Assembly: GCF_001467825.1 (NCBI RefSeq) | Contig: NZ_LNYK01000014.1 | Span: forward strand, 43,208-97,688 | From: Legionella londiniensis | Lineage (GTDB): Bacteria > Pseudomonadota > Gammaproteobacteria > Legionellales > Legionellaceae | DNA: 54,481 nt | Reading direction: 5' to 3' | In this document: one piece after another, positions 35,012 to 43,531 of the stretch | Position numbering within the stretch: position 1 is the first letter of the stretch | Layout: the number at the start of each line of letters is the position of its first letter | Position numbers and translations under genes: made by a program | Notes under the pieces: generated by a model | Told to the model about the DNA's origin: nothing | Database searches by the model: none | What the model saw: the letters and a program-made list of their open reading frames with translations, nothing else

Positions 35012-35776
35012 ATGGCAGTAACGATCAAAACCCCGGATGAAATTGAAAAAATGCGCATCGCAGGACGGCTGGCCGCAGAAGTATTGGAAATGATTGAACC
35101 CTATGTTCAGGAAGGGATCACTACTGACGAACTTAACTCCATCTGCCATGAGTACATTGTTAATGAACAACAGGCAATCCCTGCTCCTTTGAATTACAAC
35201 GGTTTTCCCAAATCCATCTGCACATCGGTTAATCATGTGGTATGTCATGGTATTCCCGGCAAACGGGCACTAAAATCAGGAGATATCATTAACATTGACG
35301 TTACCGTCATCAAAAATGGCTATCATGGCGACACCAGCAAAATGTTTTTTGTGGGTAAACCTTCCATTAAAGCAAAGCATGTTGTGTCCGTCGCCCATGA
35401 ATGCCTTTTTATTGGCATCAATATGGTCAAACCTGGAGTGCGGCTTGGCGATATAGGCCATGCCATACAACAGCATGCTGAAAAAAACCGCTGCTCTGTG
35501 GTACGCGAATACTGTGGTCACGGAATTGGCCGGGTATTTCATGAGGACCCGCAGGTTCTGCATTATGGCACTCCTGGCACAGGCGAGATCTTACAAGAAG
35601 GAATGACTTTCACTATTGAACCCATGGTGAACCTGGGTAAGCCGCAAACCCGTTTATTACCCGATCAATGGACAGTGGTAACCCGGGATCACAGCTTGTC
35701 AGCCCAATGGGAGCATACATTGCTGGTCACCGCTGACGGAGTTGAAATTCTCACATTGCGCAATGAAGAACGATAA
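35012..35776 (+). CDS. map: Methionine aminopeptidase, type I
   Basis: A 254-residue enzyme that removes the initiator Met from new proteins. Metal ligands are visible in order: Asp in NIDVTVIKNG, Asp in HGDTSKMF, His in CGHGIGRVFHE, Glu in FTIEPMVN, and Glu in QWEHTLLVT. VNHVVCHGIPG is the substrate-pocket His segment. Usual length. Coupled to glnD, which starts inside its last codons. Confidence 0.98.
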   Translation: MAVTIKTPDEIEKMRIAGRLAAEVLEMIEPYVQEGITTDELNSICHEYIVNEQQAIPAPLNYNGFPKSICTSVNHVVCHGIPGKRALKSGDIINIDVTVIKNGYHGDTSKMFFVGKPSIKAKHVVSVAHECLFIGINMVKPGVRLGDIGHAIQQHAEKNRCSVVREYCGHGIGRVFHEDPQVLHYGTPGTGEILQEGMTFTIEPMVNLGKPQTRLLPDQWTVVTRDHSLSAQWEHTLLVTADGVEILTLRNEER

Positions 35777-38336
35777 GCAGCAACTTAAAGAACACATTAA
35801 AAAACTCAAGGAAGAGTTAAACCATGAATTTTTTAAATATAAAAATATTACAACCCTCACCCAAAAACTTGTCACCATTATTGATCAAGCTTTATTAACT
35901 CTGTTTCAGTCGCGCAAAATAGACAAACATCAAATCTGTCTTCTTGCTCTCGGGAGTTATGGGCGGCGTGAATTACAACCTTACTCTGATATTGATCTCT
36001 TGCTGTTGCATGACAATACGATTTCTGAGACCCAATTACAGCAGGCGCAATGGTTCATCCAGGACTGCTGGGATATCGGCCTCAATGTCAGCCAGCAAAT
36101 TACCACAGTAGAGGCGTGTGCAGAATTGGCAAGCCAGGATGTCAGCGTCATATCCAGCATTCTGGATATGCGTTTGATTTGCGGGCACAGAGATTTTATG
36201 GAAGCACTGGCATATCAGACGCATGCATTGCATATGTGGGCCAGCCATGAATACTTTCTCGCGAAACAACAAGAACAGCATCAGCGCTATAAGAAATACG
36301 GCGAAACCGCCTACAATTTGGAGCCAAACGTAAAAAATGGCGCAGGCGGGCTAAGAGATATACAAATATTATTCCATATTGGCAAAAGGCATTTTGGTAT
36401 CAAAAAGCTTGCCGAAGGCATTCATTACGGATTTATTACTGCTAAAGAGTACGAAGAGCTGATATTTTGTCTTCACTTTCTTTGGCGGGTTCGATTTGCA
36501 TTACATTTGTTAGCCCAAAAAAAAGAAGACAGGCTCCTCTTTGACTATCAGGTAAAACTGGCTTCCCTCTTCGGTTATAGCGATAGCCGGCAGTCGCTGG
36601 CAATTGAGCAATTTATGAAAATGTATTTTAAAGTGATAAAGCGAAGCCGGGAGTTAAATGAAATGCTCTTGCAGTGGTTTAGAGAAACCATTATTCACCA
36701 CCAAAAACAAAAGATTAAACCCCTGGATGAGAGTTTTCAGTTATCCAATGACTATATTGAAGTAAAGCACCCCAAAGTGTTTGCCTACAGACCGCAAACT
36801 TTACTGACTATCTTTCTGTGGATTGCCAAATATCCGGCTATTAAAGGCGTTCGGGCCAATACCATTCGCCTGATTCGTGAACATTTATATTTAATTGACA
36901 AACATTTTCTCGAATCAACAAAAATACAAGCTGCGTTTCTTGCCATCTTCAAAACACCCTATAATCCCTATGAAGCGTTACAACGCATGAGCCGATATGG
37001 TGTACTGGAATATTACCTGCATTGCTTTTCGCATGCCACAGGCCAAATGCAATATGATTTGTTTCATGTATACACTGTAGATCAACATACTTTATTTGTC
37101 ATTCGGAATCTGGGTCGTTTTTTGAGCCCCGATTATCAAAACAAATTCCCTCTTTGCTGCGAGTTAATGCCAACAATCGCAAAGCGCGAAATCCTTTATC
37201 TGGCCGCATTGTTTCATGATATCGGCAAAGGGCAGGGAGGAGATCATTCAGACATTGGCGCATTTGAGGCAAAGCAGTTTGCAATGCGCCATAAGTTGAC
37301 CGCATCAGAGCAGGAGCTATTGATCTGGCTGGTACAAAATCATCTCTTAATGTCTCTTACTGCGCAAAGAAAAGACATCTACGATCCTAAAACCATTCAG
37401 GAGTTTTGTAAGCAATTTCCTCATTCACACTACCTTGATTACCTATATCTTTTAACCGTGGCGGATATTTGTGCAACAAATCCCGGATTATGGAACGACT
37501 GGAAACAGTCTCTGCTCAAAGAACTGTATCATGCGGCGAAAAAAGTTTTTCAAGAGGAAATAACAGCAATTGATGAAAAAGCCTTAATAGAGATGCGCCG
37601 CCAGAAGGCGCTTAAAATTTTAGCAAAAGAAAACCTGGACAAACAGGCTATTTTTAACCTGTGGAGCAACTTGAAAAACAAGTATTTTCTTCATGAATCA
37701 TCTGAAGTCATCGCAAGACATACCAAGGCGATACTGACCTGCCAGGAATTTCCACTCATTTTGATCATGCCGCATTACAGTCAGGGCGGTACGGAAGTAT
37801 TCATCTATATGCCCCATCAGGATGCACGTTTTACCATCACAACAACTGTATTGAATAACTTTCATGTCACAATTCAGGAAGCCACCATATTGACCTGCGA
37901 CAACCAGTTTGATCTTGATATCTACATTATTCTTGATGAAAAAAATCAGGCATTTCTTGATGAACAGAAAATTGCTGCTATCCAGCAAGCATTATTTAAA
38001 ACGTTATCTGCAAAAAACACGTTTCCCAACATATCCAGCCGCCGGCTAACAAGAACGCAGGCCCATTTTAAAATTAAACCGCAAATCACCTTCAGCAATG
38101 ATCCAGAATATAAATACACAAGACTGTTTTTAGTAACAGGCGACAAGCCCGGCTTGCTTGCTCACATCAGCCGGGTTTTCCTAAAGGAAAATATCATTCT
38201 TCACCATGCCAAAATTGCCACCGCCGGAGAGCGCGTAGAAGATACTTTCTATCTAAGCGATGCTGCAGGCAAATTGCTAGACCATAACACCCAGGAATAT
38301 TTGCGCCAAAAATTGCTTGAAAAACTAACGTACTGA
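35763..38336 (+). CDS. glnD: Bifunctional PII uridylyltransferase / uridylyl-removing enzyme
   Basis: An 857-residue GlnD, which senses glutamine and adds or removes UMP on PII proteins to set nitrogen assimilation. Nucleotidyltransferase site LGSYGRRELQPYSDIDLLLL (Gly-Ser and the Asp-x-Asp pair), a GAGGLRDIQ segment, the HD hydrolase site AALFHDIGKGQGGDHSD, and two C-terminal ACT domains (from about 680 to the end, VTGDKPGLLAHISRVFL in the last). Start: the ATG at 35763 overlaps the map stop by 14 bases; an ORF start at 35742 lies deeper in map. E. coli GlnD is 890 residues, so length is normal. Confidence 0.97.
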   Translation: MKNDKQQLKEHIKKLKEELNHEFFKYKNITTLTQKLVTIIDQALLTLFQSRKIDKHQICLLALGSYGRRELQPYSDIDLLLLHDNTISETQLQQAQWFIQDCWDIGLNVSQQITTVEACAELASQDVSVISSILDMRLICGHRDFMEALAYQTHALHMWASHEYFLAKQQEQHQRYKKYGETAYNLEPNVKNGAGGLRDIQILFHIGKRHFGIKKLAEGIHYGFITAKEYEELIFCLHFLWRVRFALHLLAQKKEDRLLFDYQVKLASLFGYSDSRQSLAIEQFMKMYFKVIKRSRELNEMLLQWFRETIIHHQKQKIKPLDESFQLSNDYIEVKHPKVFAYRPQTLLTIFLWIAKYPAIKGVRANTIRLIREHLYLIDKHFLESTKIQAAFLAIFKTPYNPYEALQRMSRYGVLEYYLHCFSHATGQMQYDLFHVYTVDQHTLFVIRNLGRFLSPDYQNKFPLCCELMPTIAKREILYLAALFHDIGKGQGGDHSDIGAFEAKQFAMRHKLTASEQELLIWLVQNHLLMSLTAQRKDIYDPKTIQEFCKQFPHSHYLDYLYLLTVADICATNPGLWNDWKQSLLKELYHAAKKVFQEEITAIDEKALIEMRRQKALKILAKENLDKQAIFNLWSNLKNKYFLHESSEVIARHTKAILTCQEFPLILIMPHYSQGGTEVFIYMPHQDARFTITTTVLNNFHVTIQEATILTCDNQFDLDIYIILDEKNQAFLDEQKIAAIQQALFKTLSAKNTFPNISSRRLTRTQAHFKIKPQITFSNDPEYKYTRLFLVTGDKPGLLAHISRVFLKENIILHHAKIATAGERVEDTFYLSDAAGKLLDHNTQEYLRQKLLEKLTY

Positions 38337-38352
38337 AAACCTGGCAGAAGTA

Positions 38353-38386
38353 ACCCGGATTAGGCCGCAGCTTGTAATCCCAGGGT
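38353..38386. repeat. REP-like palindrome
   Basis: ACCCGGATTA (38353-38362) pairs with TAATCC-CA-GGGT (38375-38386), a 10-bp stem with a 2-base bulge. It shares the AACCCGGAT...GCC-GC...AATCC pattern with the element at 29828-29860 and lies in the glnD/tadA convergent gap. Confidence 0.55.
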
Positions 38387-38478
38387 AATATTGCAAGATC
38401 ATCCGCCACTGGATTAACATCTGCGCCTAACCAAGGCTCCCTTTGTGGATGCCGCAGGGATAGCCAAGAGCAATTTTA

Positions 38479-38934
38479 TTAACGCTTTTCCCTAAAAAAG
38501 TCCGACAGCAATGCGGCACATTCCTGCTGCAAATGCCCTTCATCAATTTGGACAGAATGATTTAAAGGATGTCCTTGTAGCAAATTATAAATAGAACCTG
38601 CGGCGCCTGCTTTTATATCGCGGGTTGCAAATACCAGCCGTTTAATGCGCGCGTGAACAAGGGCGCCTGCGCACATGCAACAAGGCTCAAGGGTGACATA
38701 TAGAGTTGCGTTTAAAAGCCTGTGGTTTTGCACATGATTTGCAGCAGACCTCAGTGCCACTATCTCAGCATGGGCTGAAGGATCATGTGCTTGCAAAACC
38801 TGATTCCAGCCCTCACCCAGCAAGGCATTATCAGCGCCAATCAATACAGCGCCGACCGGTATTTCACCCTGCTCTTTTGCCTTTAAAGCGAGATTTAACG
38901 CATGCGCCATCCAGTATGCATCAACACTGTTCAA
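38479..38934 (-). CDS. tadA: tRNA-specific adenosine deaminase
   Basis: A 151-residue zinc deaminase converting A34 of tRNA-Arg(ACG) to inosine. Zinc site: His-Ala-Glu in SAHAEIVAL and PCCMC in LEPCCMCAGAL. The C-terminal helix ends FFREKR. Start is unclear: the frame is open back into guaA (39012) but residues there do not fit TadA. TTG at 38934, with GGGA upstream at the guaA end, gives the usual N-terminal helix; ATG at 38910 would trim it. Confidence 0.93.
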   Translation of the reverse strand: MNSVDAYWMAHALNLALKAKEQGEIPVGAVLIGADNALLGEGWNQVLQAHDPSAHAEIVALRSAANHVQNHRLLNATLYVTLEPCCMCAGALVHARIKRLVFATRDIKAGAAGSIYNLLQGHPLNHSVQIDEGHLQQECAALLSDFFREKR

Positions 38935-38938
38935 GCTG

Positions 38939-40516
38939 CTATTCCCATTCAATGGTTGCAGGCGGTTTGCCTGAAATATCGTAAGTAACACGCGATACGC
39001 CTGAAACTTCATTGATAATACGGTTAGATACAGTCTCTAGAAATTCCCAGGGAAGATGAGCCCACTTTGCCGTCATAAAATCGACAGTTTCCACTGCCCG
39101 TAAACAGATGACATAATCATAGCGTCGGCCATCTCCCATGACGCCTACGCTGCGAACCGGCAGAAAAACAGCAAACGCCTGGCTGACTTTGTGATATAAA
39201 TCAGCTTTCTCAAGTTCCGTCAGAAATATCGCGTCTGCCTGCCTTAGAATATCTGCATATTCCTTTTTTACTTCGCCGAGTATCCGTACGCCAAGTCCGG
39301 GGCCCGGGAACGGATGGCGATAAACCATTTCATAAGGCAGACCCAATTCAAGACCGATTTTTCTCACCTCATCTTTAAACAGCTCGCGTATGGGCTCTAT
39401 CAGCTTCAGCCGCATCATTTCCGGCAATCCGCCGACATTGTGGTGAGATTTGATGACTTCAGCGCCTCCATGTATTGAAGTGGCGGCAGATTCGATGACA
39501 TCCGGGTAAATGGTGCCCTGCGCAAGCCAGTGAGCATCTGTTATTTTTGAAGCTTCTTCTTCAAACACTTCAATAAAAGTACGGCCGATAATTTTCCGTT
39601 TTTCTTCAGGGCAACTTACGCCCTTTAACGCTTGTAAAAACCGAGCCTCTGATTTTACTGATATGATATTGATGCCCATGTGCTGCTTAAACATGCTTAA
39701 AACATGTTCTGTTTCATTAAGACGCAACAGGCCCGTATCTACAAATACACAGGTCAATTGGTCACCAATTGCACGATGCAAAAGCGCCGCCACAACTGAT
39801 GAGTCTACTCCCCCTGACAGGCCAAGTATCACCTTTTCTTTGCCTACCTGGGTTCTTATCCGCTCAATCGATTGTTCAATGATGTTATCAGGTGTCCAAT
39901 TGGCTTCGGCATTGCAGATATCCATCACAAAGCGCTGTAGAATTCTTGAACCCTGAAGCGTATGCGTGACTTCAGGATGAAACTGCAAGCCATACCAGCG
40001 CCGCGATTCATCCGCCATGCCCGCGATAGGTGCATTGCGCGTTTCACAAATCACGTGAAAGCCTGGAGGAAGGCAGGTTACCTTGTCGCCATGACTCATC
40101 CAGACATCAAGCAATGCATCTCCGTTGGCTGAGATACGGTCTTCAATATTATTTAATAATGGACTATGGCCATGCAATTTAAGCTCGGCGTAACCAAATT
40201 CACGCATCGAGGAAGTCTGTACTTCACCGCCAAGCTGGGCTGCCATGGTCTGCATGCCATAGCAAATTCCAAGGATAGGTATGTTTGCAGCAAAAACCCA
40301 TTCTGGCGCTCTTGGCGTCACATCGTGAATGACTGTTGAAGGTCCGCCCGATAAAATTAAGCCACTTGGTTCCAATCGATCAAACAAAGCCTTATCCATA
40401 TTATAGGGATGGATTTCGCAAAACACTCCCATTTCGCGAACCCGCCGGCCAATAAGCTGCGTGTACTGTGAGCCAAAATCGAGAATAACTATAGGTTTGC
40501 TTTTAATATTTTTCAT
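38939..40516 (-). CDS. guaA: GMP synthase (glutamine-hydrolysing)
   Basis: A 525-residue enzyme amidating XMP to GMP. N-terminal glutamine amidotransferase with the nucleophile in GICYGMQTM and the HPEVTH His-Glu; central PP-loop [12 protein letters not shown]-terminal dimerisation domain with [12 protein letters not shown] and the family-typical [20 protein letters not shown] end. Start: ATG at 40516 gives exactly the E. coli length; a TTG at 40528 is upstream. Follows guaB by 79 bases. Confidence 0.98.
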   Translation of the reverse strand: MKNIKSKPIVILDFGSQYTQLIGRRVREMGVFCEIHPYNMDKALFDRLEPSGLILSGGPSTVIHDVTPRAPEWVFAANIPILGICYGMQTMAAQLGGEVQTSSMREFGYAELKLHGHSPLLNNIEDRISANGDALLDVWMSHGDKVTCLPPGFHVICETRNAPIAGMADESRRWYGLQFHPEVTHTLQGSRILQRFVMDICNAEANWTPDNIIEQSIERIRTQVGKEKVILGLSGGVDSSVVAALLHRAIGDQLTCVFVDTGLLRLNETEHVLSMFKQHMGINIISVKSEARFLQALKGVSCPEEKRKIIGRTFIEVFEEEASKITDAHWLAQGTIYPDVIESAATSIHGGAEVIKSHHNVGGLPEMMRLKLIEPIRELFKDEVRKIGLELGLPYEMVYRHPFPGPGLGVRILGEVKKEYADILRQADAIFLTELEKADLYHKVSQAFAVFLPVRSVGVMGDGRRYDYVICLRAVETVDFMTAKWAHLPWEFLETVSNRIINEVSGVSRVTYDISGKPPATIEWE

Positions 40517-40595
40517 AGACCACAACAATTCATGAATTTATTTTGCCAGTGCGTTGATTTAAGAACTAAATTTTTCGCTATGTATGATAAACATC

Positions 40596-42068
40596 CTAAT
40601 TATCAATCTGATAATTAGGCGCTTGCTTGGTAATACTGACATCATGCACATGCGATTCGCGAATTCCAGCAGTGGTTACCTGGACAAATTCAGCTTTTTG
40701 ATGCAACGCACTGATCGAATCGGAGCCCGTATATCCCATACATGAACGCAATCCTCCAAGCATTTGATGAATGATGGTTTGCACAGGTCCCTTATAGGGA
40801 ACCCTGCCTTCAATACCTTCCGGCACAAGCTTTTCCGTCCCTTCGCTGGCATCCTGGAAATAACGATCGCTGGACCCTTGTGCCAATGACATGGCGCCAA
40901 TGGATCCCATGCCGCGATATCCCTTATAAGTGCGGCCTTGAAAGAGTTCGATCTCTCCTGGAGATTCTTCCGTGCCGGCAAACATGGAACCCAGCATCAC
41001 GGTATGTGCGCCTGCAGCCAAAGCTTTACATAAATCGCCAGAAAATCGAATGCCGCCGTCTGCGATCACAGGCACCTGACCTTTTACGCCGTCTGCAACA
41101 TTGGCAATGGCCGTAATCTGCGGCACACCGACTCCTGTAATAATACGAGTCGTACAAATAGAACCTGGACCAATTCCAACTTTTACAGCGTCGGCGCCCG
41201 CGTCAATCAGCGCTTTTGCAGCGCCCGCAGTAGCAATATTCCCGCCTATCACCTGAATGTCTGGAAAATTTTTTTTAATCCAGTGCACACGGTTTAAAAC
41301 TCCTTGGGAATGGCCATGCGCGGTATCAACCACGATAACATCAACTCCCGCATCAACTAATGCCGCAACCCTGTCATCCGTGCCTTCAGCAACACCCACA
41401 GCAGCCCCCACCCGCAACTGTTCAGCGCTATCTTTACAGGCATAAGGATTTTCCTTGGCTTTTTGAATATCTTTTACAGTTATTAATCCGCGCAAACAAA
41501 AGTTTTCGTTTACAACCAGCAGTTTTTCCAGTCTGTGCTTATGCAATAAACTGCGAATTTCTTCGCGGCTTGCGCCTTCTTTAACGGTTACCAGCCGTTC
41601 CTTGGGCGTCATGACGGCAGAGACAGGCAATGACAGGTTGGTTTCAAACCGGATATCCCGACTGGTAACAATACCAACCAGTTGCTCGCCTTCCACAACC
41701 GGTACACCTGAAAAGTTATGATGCGCCATTACTTCCAGCAGCTCCTTTACAGTCAAGTTTGGAGCTACTGAAATTGGATCTTTAACCATGCCGCTTTCGA
41801 ATTTCTTGACTTTCCTGACTTCTTCAGCTTGAGCTGCAATGCTCATATTTTTATGAATGATTCCTATACCACCTTCCTGCGCCATGGCAATAGCAAGACG
41901 AGATTCGGTTACAGTATCCATAGCCGCGGAAACCAAAGGCATATTCAACTCAATTTCACGAGTTAATTTCGTTTTTAATGAAACTTCCTTAGGCAATATG
42001 CTAGAGTGGGCAGGAATTAACAAGACATCATCAAATGTTAATGCCTGCTGGATAATAGATAGGGGCAT
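40596..42068 (-). CDS. guaB: Inosine-5'-monophosphate dehydrogenase
   Basis: A 490-residue IMPDH, oxidising IMP to XMP, the committed step to GMP. TIM-barrel with two CBS domains inserted at about 95-205, catalytic Cys305 in GSICTTRII, the Asp-Gly-Gly phosphate site [11 protein letters not shown], and [10 protein letters not shown] flap. Strong GGAGGG ribosome-binding site. Upstream gene of guaB-guaA-tadA. Confidence 0.98.
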   Translation of the reverse strand: MPLSIIQQALTFDDVLLIPAHSSILPKEVSLKTKLTREIELNMPLVSAAMDTVTESRLAIAMAQEGGIGIIHKNMSIAAQAEEVRKVKKFESGMVKDPISVAPNLTVKELLEVMAHHNFSGVPVVEGEQLVGIVTSRDIRFETNLSLPVSAVMTPKERLVTVKEGASREEIRSLLHKHRLEKLLVVNENFCLRGLITVKDIQKAKENPYACKDSAEQLRVGAAVGVAEGTDDRVAALVDAGVDVIVVDTAHGHSQGVLNRVHWIKKNFPDIQVIGGNIATAGAAKALIDAGADAVKVGIGPGSICTTRIITGVGVPQITAIANVADGVKGQVPVIADGGIRFSGDLCKALAAGAHTVMLGSMFAGTEESPGEIELFQGRTYKGYRGMGSIGAMSLAQGSSDRYFQDASEGTEKLVPEGIEGRVPYKGPVQTIIHQMLGGLRSCMGYTGSDSISALHQKAEFVQVTTAGIRESHVHDVSITKQAPNYQIDN

Positions 42069-42421
42069 GCCACCCTCCTACAATTAAATTAACCGAAAAT
42101 TATACAACATATTGTATAAATAATAAATTATATTTTATAAATGAAACGGGGCTTAGGTATGAAAAATTCTTGGCTGCCGCATGCTATAGCTTGCAGCTCG
42201 GTTGTCTGACACCTGGATCCCGAGGCCCGCCGAAAGTTTAGGAATATTTGTTGAATTATATAAATTATATGTAAGTATTGATGCCTCGATCCTGTTAAAC
42301 ATATGTACTTTTGAAAAAAATTTATCCTAAACGGGTAACAATAGTTGAATAAAACAAACAAGAACGTGTAAACTGAAACCATGCTAATTCACATGTGTCA
42401 ACAATAGGGAAGGGCTGAGCG
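42069..42421. other. Intergenic gap between guaB and minD
   Basis: 353 bases between the divergent guaB and minD. On the guaB side: a TATAAT -10 at 42098-42103 (minus strand) inside an inverted repeat. On the minD side: TTGAAT (42345-42350) and TAAACT (42369-42374), 18 bases apart, a possible promoter. The middle is AT-rich with one GC-richer block (about 42170-42235). No minC or other open frame. Confidence 0.5.
42101..42118. promoter_or_regulatory. Inverted repeat at the guaB promoter
   Basis: TATACAA (42101-42107) and TTGTATA (42112-42118), perfect with a 4-base spacer, partly overlapping the guaB -10. Possible repressor site; the protein is unknown and it does not match the PurR consensus. 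Confidence 0.4.
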
Positions 42422-43252
42422 TTGGCTAAGATTATCGTTGTTACTTCTGGCAAAGGCGGCGTGGGTAAAACCACTTCTTCTGCGGCAATTTCATCCGGCC
42501 TTGCATTACGCGGCCATAAAACGGTGGTCATTGATTTTGATATCGGACTGCGCAATCTTGATTTGATCATGGGCTGCGAAAGGCGCGTGGTGTACGACTT
42601 TGTGAACGTTATCAATGGCGATGCAAGTCTAAAGCAAGCGCTGATTAAAGACAAGCGCATCCCTGAGCTTTACATTTTACCCGCATCCCAAACCAGAGAC
42701 AAAGATGCCTTGACTCTGGAGGGCGTCGAAAAAGTGCTGAATGAATTAGCCAAGGAATTTGACTACATCGTTTGCGATTCGCCAGCAGGAATTGAAACTG
42801 GCGCTTTAATGGCTATGTATTTTGCTGATGATGCAATTGTGGTCACAAATCCTGAAGTTTCATCCGTACGTGACTCAGATCGCATACTGGGTATTTTAAG
42901 CAGCAAAACAAAACGAGCCATAGACGGAAAAGAACCTGTCAAGGAACATTTATTGCTTACAAGATATGATGCAGAACGTGTAGCAAAAGGTGATATGTTA
43001 TCCGTACAGGACGTGAAAGAAATTCTTGCCATACCTTTAATTGGCATAATCCCTGAGTCGAAAGCTGTCCTAAAAGCGTCTAACACAGGCACACCTGTCA
43101 CGCTTGATGAACAAAGCGATGCAGGAATTGCTTATCAGGATGCCATTGCCCGCTTCCTGGGTGAAGATAGACCCATGCGGTTTATTAACGCAGAACGCAA
43201 AGGAATATTGCGTCGCATATTTGGTAAAAACAAGGAGGATGTTCCGGCATGA
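42422..43252 (+). CDS. minD: Septum-site determining ATPase MinD
   Basis: A 276-residue ParA/MinD ATPase. Deviant Walker A SGKGGVGKTT near the N-terminus, VIDFDIGLRNLD, Walker B VCDSPAG, and the C-terminal amphipathic membrane-targeting helix GILRRIFGK. MinD pole-to-pole oscillation, driven by MinE, places division at mid-cell. TTG start with AGGG-AAGGG 8 bases upstream. It overlaps minE by 4 bases (ATGA). No minC lies upstream, where many gammaproteobacteria have it. Confidence 0.97.
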   Translation: MAKIIVVTSGKGGVGKTTSSAAISSGLALRGHKTVVIDFDIGLRNLDLIMGCERRVVYDFVNVINGDASLKQALIKDKRIPELYILPASQTRDKDALTLEGVEKVLNELAKEFDYIVCDSPAGIETGALMAMYFADDAIVVTNPEVSSVRDSDRILGILSSKTKRAIDGKEPVKEHLLLTRYDAERVAKGDMLSVQDVKEILAIPLIGIIPESKAVLKASNTGTPVTLDEQSDAGIAYQDAIARFLGEDRPMRFINAERKGILRRIFGKNKEDVPA

Positions 43253-43509
43253 GTATTTTCAACTATTTACGTAAGCGCAATCCAACTGCAAAGGTTGCCA
43301 AAGAACGTCTGCAGATCATTATTTCTCACGAGCGTTCAAAAAACAACAAACCGGATTATTTACCTAAACTCCAGGAAGAAATTCTTGCGGTAATTGCGAA
43401 ATATGTACCCATCAGCCATGACCAAGTCAGTGTCAACCTGGAGCGGATGGGCGGCAGTGCGGTGCTTGAGCTTAATGTTACCATGCCTGATGAAGAGCTG
43501 GTAGACTAA
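43249..43509 (+). CDS. minE: MinE topological specificity factor
   Basis: An 86-residue MinE. The N-terminal anti-MinCD helix (AKVAKERLQIIISHER) and the C-terminal dimerisation domain (YLPKLQEEILAVIAKYV then VSVNLERMGG) are both visible. It stimulates the MinD ATPase. Translationally coupled to minD; convergent with fadE after 22 bases. Confidence 0.97.
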   Translation: MSIFNYLRKRNPTAKVAKERLQIIISHERSKNNKPDYLPKLQEEILAVIAKYVPISHDQVSVNLERMGGSAVLELNVTMPDEELVD

Positions 43510-43531
43510 ATAAAAGCGCTGTCTACTCAAA

